Source of the DNA: Pseudomonadota bacterium
GTDB taxonomy: Bacteria > Pseudomonadota > Alphaproteobacteria > Caulobacterales > Aquidulcibacteraceae
Length of the DNA: 15,611 nucleotides
Assembly: GCA_023410295.1 (NCBI GenBank)
Contig: JAEYPY010000029.1
Span: 1 to 15,611, forward strand
Direction: 5' to 3'
A program made the position numbers and the translations under genes. Below are positions 7,680 to 14,421 of this stretch, piece by piece. How positions within the stretch are numbered: the stretch's first letter is position 1; each line of letters starts with the position of its first letter. Under the pieces are notes generated by a model. It saw nothing but the letters and a program-made list of their open reading frames with translations, was not told the DNA's origin and made no database searches.

Positions 7680-8811
7680 ATGCGCGCCGACATCGCTGCT
7701 CTTGCCGAACAAATCGAATCCGCCGTCGCCTTGCTGCGGAGGCGTCTTTGACTGGGATCAGGCCCAGGTCCGATTTGACGAACTGACCGCGCTCTCCGAG
7801 CGCCCCGATTTCTGGAACGATCCCGAGAACGCGCAAAAGCTCATGCGCGAGCGCAATAAGCTCGAAGCGGGGATGAACAGCATCACCTCGCTTGAGCGCG
7901 ATCTGCGCGACTCGCTTGAACTGGCCGAGTTGGCCGAAGCCGAAGGCGACGAGAGCCTCGTCGAAGAAGCGTTTCAGACCCTCAAAGCGGCGCAACAACG
8001 CGCCGAGCAAGCCGAACTTGAAGCGTTGCTCTCGGGCGAAGCTGACGGCAACGACGCCTATATCGAGTTCAATTCCGGCGCTGGCGGCACCGAGAGCCAG
8101 GATTGGACCGAAATGCTGTTGCGTATGTACATGCGCTGGGCCCAATCGCGCGGTTTTAAAGTAGAGCTCCTGGAAGAGCAGGGCGGCGATACGGCTGGCA
8201 TCAAATCCGCCACGGTGCTGGTCCAAGGCGAGAACGCTTATGGCTGGCTGAAGACCGAGGCGGGCGTGCATCGTCTGGTGCGGATCAGTCCTTACGATTC
8301 CAATGCGCGCCGGCATACCTCGTTTGCGAGCGTGTGGGTTTATCCGAAGATCGACCAATCGATCGAGATCGAGATTCTCGACAAGGACGTCCGCACCGAT
8401 ACGTATCGCGCCTCCGGCGCCGGCGGTCAGCACATCAACAAGACCGATAGCGCCGTTCGACTGACGCACATCCCGACCGGCATCGTCGTTGCCTGTCAGG
8501 CCGAACGCAGCCAGCACAAGAACCGGGCCGCCGCCTGGGATATGCTGAGGGCGCGGCTTTACGAGCAGGAGCTGCAAAAGCGCGAAGCTGCGGCGCAGCA
8601 ATTGGCAGACAGCAAAACCGAGATCGGCTGGGGAAGGCAGATCCGGTCTTACGTCTTGCAGCCGTATCAGATGGTCAAAGACTTGCGCACCGGTGTTGAA
8701 ACGTCTGACACTCAAGGGGTGCTGAACGGCGACTTGGATCAGTTCATGGCCGCTTCGCTTGCCGCGCGAGTCAGCGGTGCAGGCGAACAGCAGGTGGCTG
8801 ATATCGACTAG
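7680..8811 (+). CDS. prfB: Peptide chain release factor 2, expressed by programmed +1 frameshift
   Basis: RF2 reads UGA and UAA stop codons and triggers hydrolysis of peptidyl-tRNA. The gene is in two frames. Codons 1-23 (ATG at 7680, MRADIAALAEQIES...LLRRRL) end at CTT, followed by an in-frame TGA at 7749-7751. A +1 slip places GAC (7750-7752) next and continues DWDQAQVRFDELTALSERPDFWND to TAG at 8809-8811. The product is 376 residues. Domain 1 is helical (to about 120). The stop-codon-recognition tripeptide appears as SPY (203-205; SPF in E. coli), within VRISPYDSNARRHTSF. The catalytic GGQ is at 248-250 (RASGAGGQHINKTDSAVR). The 5' end has no visible Shine-Dalgarno; a repeat lies directly upstream. 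The downstream frame alone, starting at TTG 7702, would give a wrong N-terminus, so automatic calls may truncate or mis-start this gene. Confidence 0.96.
7738..7752 (+). promoter_or_regulatory. prfB programmed +1 frameshift site (autoregulatory)
   Basis: The sequence reads GGAGG (7738-7742), CGT, CTT, TGA, C. An internal Shine-Dalgarno-like GGAGG lies exactly 3 nt before the slippery CTT, and the stop is followed by C, a weak termination context. This matches the E. coli element (SD, 3 nt, CUU UGA C). By established knowledge, low RF2 makes the ribosome pause at UGA and slip, raising RF2 synthesis. Confidence 0.96.
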
Positions 8812-8817
8812 CACAAG

Positions 8818-9819
8818 ATGGCGGGGGCCATGAGCGAGACGCTTGTCATTGCAGAGCCGGGCGGCTGGTTGGCCGAATACCAGCGCGCGCATTGCACCGG
8901 CGCTTCGCCGCTGACCACGTATCAGGGTTTGCTCGCCGACGAGATCGTGCTGCCGAAAAGCGCGGCCGATCACACTGATGCTTTGCAGCTGGTGCTCGCC
9001 TGCAATGCATGGTCCGAGGCAATGAAGGGGCAAGTGTTCCTGATCGCCGGCGAGTTCGCGCCGGAAGCGTTGTGGAGCCTCTATGCGCATGATTACGTTT
9101 CGCAGACCAGGGCCGGCGGGCATGCGCAATATTTCGCGTCGCGGCGCGGCGATGAACTGGCGTTGAAGTGTGCGCGGCAGGGGCTGAAGAGCATGCTTGC
9201 TGATCCGCATCTGGAGCTGTTCGAACTTGCCCTGCGCTTGCAGCGTTCGCCGGCGAAAGCGGCGCGGAAGCTGGCGAAGCAAAAGGGCTATCGCAATGTT
9301 GCGGCCGCTTTGCGTGGGCTCGATCAGAAACTGATTGAACTCGAAAGCAAAGAGCCGCTTACGCCGCGGCAGAAAACTTGGCTGAAGAGTTTGCGCAAAT
9401 TGAAGCTCGTGCCGGATGCGGAGATGAGCGCGCATCTGGTTCGCATTGCCGGGCTCAATCCGCTGCGTGCCAAACGCATCGAAGAAGCGGCGCGGATTCG
9501 GGCTGAGCACGAGCGGGACGATCCAGCGTTCAAGGCGGCGAAGGCGCTGTGCGAGATGGCGGGCCTGCAGTTTGCCGGGCTTGGCGAGGGCGCGTTTGGG
9601 CGGATGCGCAATGTTTGGCCGGAAGGGCCGGATCGGGCGGCGTTTATCTTGCGGGTGGAGACTAATCGCGGGCCACGGCCAGCGGCGCTTTATAGCGAGG
9701 GCGGGTTTATCAAGAGCTGGCTCGCGGTTCTGCTTGAGCCGGGCCAGCCTTTGCCGATCGGATCGCTGAAACTTTCCAAAGCCGAATACATGGCGATCGT
9801 CCCGGCGGTTTCGCGCTGA
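8818..9819 (+). CDS. DUF4375/DMP19-like domain protein of unknown function
   Basis: 333 residues, no signal peptide or membrane segment, so probably cytoplasmic. The region at about 60-150 (FAPEALWSLYAHDY, RAGGHAQYFASRRGDELALKC, ARQGLKSMLADPHLELFELAL) resembles the DMP19/DUF4375 pattern, in which an 'NGGxxQYF' core is followed by a helix of alternating Leu and Ala. That assignment is from memory of the motif. The middle third (about 145-250) is Lys/Arg-rich and helical. The C-terminal third (SEGGFIKSWLAVLLEPGQ) is unrecognised. It starts 6 nt after the prfB stop, so translational coupling or shared transcription is likely. The start could also be the ATG at 8830 (MSETLVIAEPGG). Neither has a good Shine-Dalgarno, although a G-run precedes 8830. 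Confidence 0.83.
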   Translation: MAGAMSETLVIAEPGGWLAEYQRAHCTGASPLTTYQGLLADEIVLPKSAADHTDALQLVLACNAWSEAMKGQVFLIAGEFAPEALWSLYAHDYVSQTRAGGHAQYFASRRGDELALKCARQGLKSMLADPHLELFELALRLQRSPAKAARKLAKQKGYRNVAAALRGLDQKLIELESKEPLTPRQKTWLKSLRKLKLVPDAEMSAHLVRIAGLNPLRAKRIEEAARIRAEHERDDPAFKAAKALCEMAGLQFAGLGEGAFGRMRNVWPEGPDRAAFILRVETNRGPRPAALYSEGGFIKSWLAVLLEPGQPLPIGSLKLSKAEYMAIVPAVSR

Positions 9820-9873
9820 AGTTCCGCTGAACAAGAACGAAGTCGGTGCGTTGGCTGGCAAGGAGGTTTTTCC

Positions 9874-10458
9874 ATGCCAGCTCAACGTGATGTCGCCGTG
9901 CTTTGCGGGAGCCTGCGCGAACAAAGCTTTACCCGCAAAGCTGCGGAGGCGTTGGCCCTGCAGGCGCCGCAGCATTTGAAGTTCCGGTTCGTCGATATTG
10001 TCGTCTCGCTCTATAATCAGGACCTCGACACGGATTCCCCGCCTGATGACTGGAAGCGTTTGCGCGATGATATTGCGCCCGCGGATGCGATTTTGTTTGC
10101 TACGCCGGAATACAATCGCTCCGTGCCGGGTGTTCTAAAGAACGCGATCGACATTGCTTCGCGGCCGTACGGCAAGGGCGTTCTGATCGGCAAACCGGCG
10201 GCGATCATTGGCGTGACGCCGGGGGCGGTTGGGGCGTTTGGGGCAAACCACCACCTTCGCCAGATCGCGACCTTCCTCAACATGCCGATGCTGCAGCAGC
10301 CGGAAATGTATATCTCGAACGTCGGCGAACTTTTGGACGAAGAGGGGCGGCTGACGCGAGAGGATAGCAAGAAGCTGTTTGAAAGCTTCGGCAAAGCCTT
10401 CGCGGATTGGATCGAAGTCAATTGCGCCGCACGTGTGGAGCGCGGCCGCGGGGTTTAG
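9874..10458 (+). CDS. NADPH-dependent FMN reductase family (ChrR-like) flavoprotein
   Basis: Flavodoxin-fold oxidoreductase of 194 residues, the usual family size. These enzymes reduce FMN, quinones, azo dyes or chromate with NAD(P)H. Seen: a first strand and phosphate-binding loop VAVLCGSLREQSFTRKAAE (7-25) and the family signature ATPEYNRSVPGVLKNAIDI (76-94), which binds the flavin ring. A further beta strand (IIGVTPGAVGAFGANHHLR) and a C-terminal helix follow. The start is well supported: AAGGAGG at 9860-9866 lies 7 nt before the ATG, the best ribosome binding site in the window. It follows the DUF4375-like gene by 54 nt, so co-transcription is possible. Its stop overlaps the convergent gene by 3 nt. 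The exact substrate cannot be told from sequence. Confidence 0.93.
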   Translation: MPAQRDVAVLCGSLREQSFTRKAAEALALQAPQHLKFRFVDIVVSLYNQDLDTDSPPDDWKRLRDDIAPADAILFATPEYNRSVPGVLKNAIDIASRPYGKGVLIGKPAAIIGVTPGAVGAFGANHHLRQIATFLNMPMLQQPEMYISNVGELLDEEGRLTREDSKKLFESFGKAFADWIEVNCAARVERGRGV

Positions 10459-11306
10459 ACGGACGGCGCGAGCCAGATCGCCCAGACAGCGCCTGCCACC
10501 ACCGCCAGCCAGAGCGCCAGCAGCAGAAATCCGATCCAGAGTCGGGGCGGGTGTTGCGGTGTTTTTTCCATCGGCCCGCGCCGATTAAGCGCGCACGGCC
10601 GAGGCGCGTCGCTAACTCTTGTCAGCGGCGCTGCGAAATTTTTGATTATGCGGAGATTAGCTGGTGTCGCCGAAAGATGTTGGTCGGCCGCGTCGGTGAG
10701 CGAACGGAGTTCGGCGTGCACCGGCGGGTCGAGCCAATACTCAAGGTCTTCGGGCTTGGCGCGGAGAAGGCGTGGCCGTGCAACCGGCCCGTTTGTGGAG
10801 AGGCGGCGGGCGAGCCGGCGCGCGTAGCGAACAGGTTCGTTGTAGACGCGCAGGATGGCTTCGACGCGTTCGGCGATCGGCCAGGCGGAATAGAAGCGTG
10901 GGGCGTTGGCCATGGCGTCGGTTCGGGCGCGCGCGTTGGCTAAGCGCTTTACGCGCGTGCGCGGCGCTCCGGCAAAGCAACTGAAGCTGACGCGCCAGGC
11001 GTCGGGATTGTCAGCCCAGACAATATGGAGTCCCCGCTGGCGCCGGCGCGGCGCGCGCGGCGCTGGCGCTGGGAGCGGGCGGGGCAGGGCGGCGGCTTCG
11101 ATCAATAAGAGTTCGCGCACGATGGCTTCTGTGATGCGGAGCCACTTCAGCGCCAGTTTGTAGTTTGTCGCCGTGAAGGTGTGCTGCTCCGCTATCCGCT
11201 CCGGCTGACCAAAGAGACCGAAGATCGTGCGCAGGAATTCGCCGGCGAGGCGCCAAAGCGCGATCGGGGCGTTGCGGATGGCTTCGGATTTGGGCGGCTG
11301 TTTCAT
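10455..11306 (-). CDS. Hypothetical protein with C-terminal membrane helix
   Basis: 283 residues, no recognised family. The N-terminal 70 residues are helical and partly hydrophobic (APIALWRLAGEFLRTIFGLF; LALKWLRITEAIVRELLLIE). A Pro/Arg-rich linker follows (about 73-90), then a basic helical region with ARRLARRL. The last 28 residues are a clear membrane helix (LWIGFLLLALWLAVVAGAVW). The stretch between about residue 210 and 245 reads like non-coding DNA: it is AT-rich locally (10637-10660) and carries no pattern. An internal Met begins MEKTPQHPPRLW at plus position 10571. The frame may therefore be two genes fused by a lost stop, a conserved basic protein plus a 39-residue membrane peptide. 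No Shine-Dalgarno precedes the ATG at 11306. Confidence 0.65.
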   Translation of the reverse strand: MKQPPKSEAIRNAPIALWRLAGEFLRTIFGLFGQPERIAEQHTFTATNYKLALKWLRITEAIVRELLLIEAAALPRPLPAPAPRAPRRRQRGLHIVWADNPDAWRVSFSCFAGAPRTRVKRLANARARTDAMANAPRFYSAWPIAERVEAILRVYNEPVRYARRLARRLSTNGPVARPRLLRAKPEDLEYWLDPPVHAELRSLTDAADQHLSATPANLRIIKNFAAPLTRVSDAPRPCALNRRGPMEKTPQHPPRLWIGFLLLALWLAVVAGAVWAIWLAPSV

Positions 11307-11575
11307 GCGTGCGAGTATACGCCGCCGCGGACTCGGTCGGATTTGTGTAACGTGTATCCACGCTTTCAGTCGGCGCTCACAAGGGCTAGCGCGTTGCTTT
11401 AAGCTCGTATTTGGCGCGTGAGGTCACAGCGTGGCGCGACGCTGTCCGTCGAATATTTGCTGGCAGCAACCTTTGTGAGTTGCTTTCAACCTGCGATGGT
11501 CCAGATTGCTTGATGACGGGTTTGCCGCCCGTGCTCCGAGCCTTTTGGTTCCCAGCCAAATTGGCCGGGACTTCC
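11307..11575. promoter_or_regulatory. Divergent gap upstream of the Crp/Fnr-type gene
   Basis: These 269 nt lie between the divergent hypothetical gene and the regulator and should contain both promoters. The regulator's frame stays open back to TTG 11411, but the translation in that stretch (MAREVTAWRDAVRRIF...) does not resemble any Crp N-terminus. I therefore read it as untranslated. I saw no clear Crp or FNR palindrome. Confidence 0.35.
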
Positions 11576-12328
11576 ATGCTAAACCTCAATTCGGCCGATC
11601 GATCGCAGCTTTTTGCGAGCCTTCAGACCATCGCCAACCTCACTGAAGCGCATAAGGCGTTGCTCTCGCGCCTGCCTGTTCGTGTCGTTTCAGTCGCTGA
11701 GGGTGTCGAGATTCAGCACGAAGGCGAGACGCCAACTGACGCATGCTTGTTGCTGAGCGGTCTGCTGTGCAGCTTCAAGATATGCGGGGATGGCAACCGC
11801 CAGCTGTTATCGTTGCATTTGCCGGGCGACATTCCTGATCTGCAGACGCTTTATCTCGATTGCACCGATCACGGCTTGGTCGCGGTCTGTCCGACGCGTG
11901 TAGGGTACATTCCGTACGAAGCGTTGCGCGATCTCATGGCTCATGAGCCGTCGATCGCAGCGCTGCTGGTGAAGCGCATTTCCGTTGACGGCTCGATCTT
12001 CCGCGAGTGGATCGCCAATATCGGGCGGCGTCACGCGCTCTCGCGCATGGCGCATCTCTTCTGCGAGTATTTTGTTCGACAGCGCGCGATGGGCGTTGCG
12101 AGCGATAATGTCGTGAGCCTGCCGCTGACACAGGCGGAGCTTGGCGACGCAACTGGTCTTTCGGCCGTGCACGTGAACCGCGTAATGCAGGAGCTTCGCC
12201 GCCGCGGCCTTATCCATAGCCGCGGCAATCATCATCGCGTTACAGACTGGCCGGGCTTGATGGCGGTCGGCGACTTTAGGGCCGACTATCTCCACCTGCG
12301 CATGCCGCTAGCGCAGCTTGGGCTTTAG
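11576..12328 (+). CDS. Crp/Fnr-family transcriptional regulator
   Basis: DNA-binding regulator of 250 residues. The N-terminal cyclic-nucleotide-binding-like beta-barrel spans about 28-115 (VSVAEGVEIQHEGETPTDACLLLSG; LSLHLPGDIPDLQTLYL). A long dimerisation helix follows (about 120-150). The C-terminal winged helix-turn-helix (about 180-222) has the recognition segment LTQAELGDATGLSAVHVNRVMQELRRRGLI. Residues needed for cAMP binding in E. coli Crp are not recognisable, so the ligand is unknown. It has cysteines at 57, 65, 70, 96, 105 and 163, but not the N-terminal cluster of FNR, so an Fe-S sensor is not supported. The ATG at 11576 is chosen because family similarity begins there; TTG 11411 and ATG 11513 are in frame upstream. 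It is monocistronic, and a terminator lies 70 nt after its stop. Confidence 0.92.
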   Translation: MLNLNSADRSQLFASLQTIANLTEAHKALLSRLPVRVVSVAEGVEIQHEGETPTDACLLLSGLLCSFKICGDGNRQLLSLHLPGDIPDLQTLYLDCTDHGLVAVCPTRVGYIPYEALRDLMAHEPSIAALLVKRISVDGSIFREWIANIGRRHALSRMAHLFCEYFVRQRAMGVASDNVVSLPLTQAELGDATGLSAVHVNRVMQELRRRGLIHSRGNHHRVTDWPGLMAVGDFRADYLHLRMPLAQLGL

Positions 12329-12397
12329 ACGGCGCGCCGGATCCAGGGCAGATCGGCGAGGACGCGGGCGTCCATAGAAGCGGCGGCGCAAAGAAAA

Positions 12398-12422
12398 AAG
12401 GCCCGGCTGGAAGCCGGGCCTT
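12398..12422 (-). terminator. Strong intrinsic terminator, probably bidirectional
   Basis: Perfect 10-bp stem AAGGCCCGGC (12398-12407) and GCCGGGCCTT (12413-12422) with a 5-nt loop. Read on the minus strand it runs straight into a T-tract (TTTTTTCTTT), an ideal end for the M23-bactofilin operon, 34 nt past the bactofilin stop. On the plus strand a T-run (12431-12436) follows 8 nt later, so it may also stop transcription from the Crp/Fnr-type gene. Confidence 0.93.
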
Positions 12423-12456
12423 AAAGTCAGTTTTTTCCAACCCAGATGAGGAAACT

Positions 12457-13020
12457 TTAGCTCGACGTGCCCGTCACGATGACGCCCGACACCATGCGGT
12501 CGTCGTTGGAGGGTTCGCCGAAGACCGAGTTGCCGCCGCCAAAGGCGGATTGGGGACGCTCGGATGCGGAAACGATTTGCGGCGCCGCCGGAGTGCCGGG
12601 GCCGCCTTGCGACAGCGGATCCTGCAGGTAGCGGCACTGCCCTTCGAACACCGCGCCCATCTCGACGGAGAGCGATTGGTGGACGATGTCGCCCAGCACG
12701 TGGGCGTTGCGGGCCAGCATGACCTTGCGGGCGCGGACCGAACCTTCGACGCGGCCATGCACGGTCACGCTTTCGCTGACCATGTCGCCCTTGATCATGC
12801 CCGTATCACCAACGGTGACTGAGCCGCCGCGGACATTGCCTTCAATCTCGCCGTCGACTTGCAGCTCAGCGCCGTCGGCCTCAACCGTGCCGGTGATCTT
12901 TACGCCATTTGCGATGATCGAAGCGATGCCGCTACGCGGGGCGGCCGAACGGCGTTGGGGAGCTGGATCGGGAAGCGCAGGCACGTTGGATTCTCCCGGT
13001 CTAGCCTTGTTCGTGAACAT
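12457..13020 (-). CDS. bacA: Bactofilin (BacA-type polymer-forming cytoskeletal protein)
   Basis: Bactofilins polymerise without nucleotide into membrane-bound filaments that position cell-wall enzymes, for example at stalk or bud sites. 187 residues. The beta-helical core spans about 33-135, with the periodic pattern VKITGTVEADGAELQVDGEIEGNV, then VTVGDTGMIKGDMV and VHGRVEGSVRARKV. Unstructured Pro/Arg-rich N- and Gly/Ser-rich C-terminal tails flank it, as expected. The N-terminus MFTNKAR resembles the short membrane-targeting peptide of BacA homologs (MF plus basic residues). The gene overlaps the end of the upstream M23 gene by 20 nt, which argues for translational coupling and joint function, and it ends at a strong terminator. 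The symbol is by family and context; alphaproteobacteria can carry several paralogs. Confidence 0.96.
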   Translation of the reverse strand: MFTNKARPGESNVPALPDPAPQRRSAAPRSGIASIIANGVKITGTVEADGAELQVDGEIEGNVRGGSVTVGDTGMIKGDMVSESVTVHGRVEGSVRARKVMLARNAHVLGDIVHQSLSVEMGAVFEGQCRYLQDPLSQGGPGTPAAPQIVSASERPQSAFGGGNSVFGEPSNDDRMVSGVIVTGTSS

Positions 13021-14239
13021 GCCGTCCTGCCCTCAAGAAGTTAACAGGGTCAACCGCCCTGCCGCGGAACCACACTTCGTAGTGAAGGTGGGTCGCAGTG
13101 CTACGCCCCGTAGACCCCATCGAGCCGATGCGCTGGCCGATCGCAACGCGGTCACCGCGTTGGACCTGAATGTCGCGCAAGTGTCCGTACCGAGTCTTAA
13201 AGCCGTGGCCGTGATCGATCTCGACCGTATAGCCATAACCGGATCGGCTTCCAGCGAAGACCACAGTGCCCGGTGAGGTGGCGACGACGGGGGCGCGCTC
13301 GAAGGCGGCTAGGTCGAGGCCGGAGTGGAAGGCTGGGCGGCCGTTGAAGGGATCGATGCGCTGGCCGTAACCGGAGGTCTCGCGATAATCGACGGCGACC
13401 GGGGCGGCGAGAGGAGTGGCGCCGGCGAGGGCGCCGAGGCGGCGGGATTCGCCGATGCGGGCGGCGACCTGGGCGACGCGGTTGGCAAAGGCCGGATTGA
13501 GGCCGGAATCGCGGAGATAAGCGACGAAGTCCTGCGGCACGAGCGGACCGCCGGCGGCGGCGTCGGCATCGGCGCCGGTCATGTTGGCCATCTGGACGCC
13601 GGTGAGGCGAAGCACGCCGCGGACCTGCTCGCTACGCTCGACGACCTGGTCTTCGAGCTCCGAGAGTGTCTGGGCCTGGTCGGACTCAAGCCGCTCTTCG
13701 CGGGCGCGGAAACCGACGGTGGTGACTTGGTAGGGCTCGGACGAGGTGGCGGCGCGGGACTGGCGCGGCTCAGCTTCGTCGATCGAGGCGGCCATGATGA
13801 TGCGGGCGCCGTCGCGCTCGATCGGGCGGGCGGCAGCCATTTGCAGGGTATTGCCGCCAGCATATTCCAGGAGCGAGCGGAGCACTTCGTGGCGGCTCTC
13901 GAACTCAGCAGTGGCCTGCTCGAACTGGCGGGAGCGCTCTTGGAGCTGAGCCTGGGCGGCGGCGGCCTGGGCGCGGGATTCGTTCAGCCAGCGGTCGTAC
14001 TTGGCGCGTTCGCGCTCGATCTCGGCGTTCGAAGCGGTGGCTTGGGGGCCCTCAAGGACCGTATTGGCCGTCGCGTAGACGCACCAGCCAGCGAGACCCA
14101 CAGCGCCAAGCGCCAGCAGGGCCTGCTTGCCAGGCGACAAGGAGACATAGCGGACCGTGCCGCCGCTCCGATGATAAATCTGCCGCTCTGGGAACGCGCG
14201 ATCAAAGAACGCTCGCGCCCGCGATCCGAATTGGCTCAT
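13001..14239 (-). CDS. lmdC: Membrane-anchored M23 (LytM-type) peptidoglycan endopeptidase, LmdC-like
   Basis: Zinc endopeptidase expected to cut peptide cross-links in the periplasm. 412 residues. A cytoplasmic basic N-terminus (1-36), one membrane helix (about 38-60) and a coiled coil (about 72-125, Gln/Glu/Ala-rich) are followed by a second helical segment (about 178-215). The M23 domain spans 280-405: zinc ligands His305 and Asp309 (HSGLD) and His386 (HLHYE), with catalytic His353 (RYGHL). All four are present, so it should be active, unlike regulatory LytM proteins. It is the first gene of an operon with bactofilin. In Hyphomonas the bactofilin BacA and the M23 enzyme LmdC are known to work together in shape control, which supports the name. 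The symbol is an inference from architecture and context. Confidence 0.95.
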   Translation of the reverse strand: MSQFGSRARAFFDRAFPERQIYHRSGGTVRYVSLSPGKQALLALGAVGLAGWCVYATANTVLEGPQATASNAEIERERAKYDRWLNESRAQAAAAQAQLQERSRQFEQATAEFESRHEVLRSLLEYAGGNTLQMAAARPIERDGARIIMAASIDEAEPRQSRAATSSEPYQVTTVGFRAREERLESDQAQTLSELEDQVVERSEQVRGVLRLTGVQMANMTGADADAAAGGPLVPQDFVAYLRDSGLNPAFANRVAQVAARIGESRRLGALAGATPLAAPVAVDYRETSGYGQRIDPFNGRPAFHSGLDLAAFERAPVVATSPGTVVFAGSRSGYGYTVEIDHGHGFKTRYGHLRDIQVQRGDRVAIGQRIGSMGSTGRSTATHLHYEVWFRGRAVDPVNFLRAGRHVHEQG

Positions 14240-14421
14240 GGTCCGCCACCACCGCCGCTAACTAATAAACAAAAAGTGCGTTAGCCCCGCCTTGACCATC
14301 CAAACCTGAAACGCTCCCGAATTGCAACAGCCGCACGCCGCCGTTTACAGGAATTTCAGGCTTCTTAACGAGATCGGTGCGAAAACTGGGCCAAACCTGC
14401 GCAAGACTCGTAAACAACACG
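14240..14421 (-). promoter_or_regulatory. Upstream region of the M23-bactofilin operon
   Basis: These 182 nt between the peroxiredoxin stop and the M23 start are noticeably more AT-rich than the genes and probably hold the operon promoter. A run rich in A (14261-14276) lies about 25-35 nt before the M23 start. No perfect CtrA site (TTAA-N7-TTAA) and no intrinsic terminator for the peroxiredoxin gene was seen, so read-through is possible. Confidence 0.35.

Noticed and set aside
7702..7749. TTG at 7702 as the prfB start, giving a single-frame 369-residue RF2
   Set aside because: The resulting N-terminus (MPNKSNPPSPCCGG) is not RF2-like, while the ATG at 7680 gives a family-like MRAD...LLRRRL and a perfect frameshift site.
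7633..9975. 780-codon open frame on the minus strand opposite prfB, the DUF4375-like gene and the FMN reductase start
   Set aside because: Same kind of shadow: it spans three plus-strand genes and contains low-complexity Arg/Gln/Pro runs. Its end reads through the heptamer repeat (SVVSSQ).
12360..12373. GGACGC/GCGTCC hairpin after the Crp/Fnr-type gene
   Set aside because: It has only a 2-nt loop and no T-tract; the 12398-12422 stem is a far better terminator.
13325..14284. 319-codon plus-strand frame opposite the M23 gene
   Set aside because: Gly/Ala/Asp-rich shadow of the M23 peptidase, whose zinc ligands and coiled coil are clear on the minus strand.
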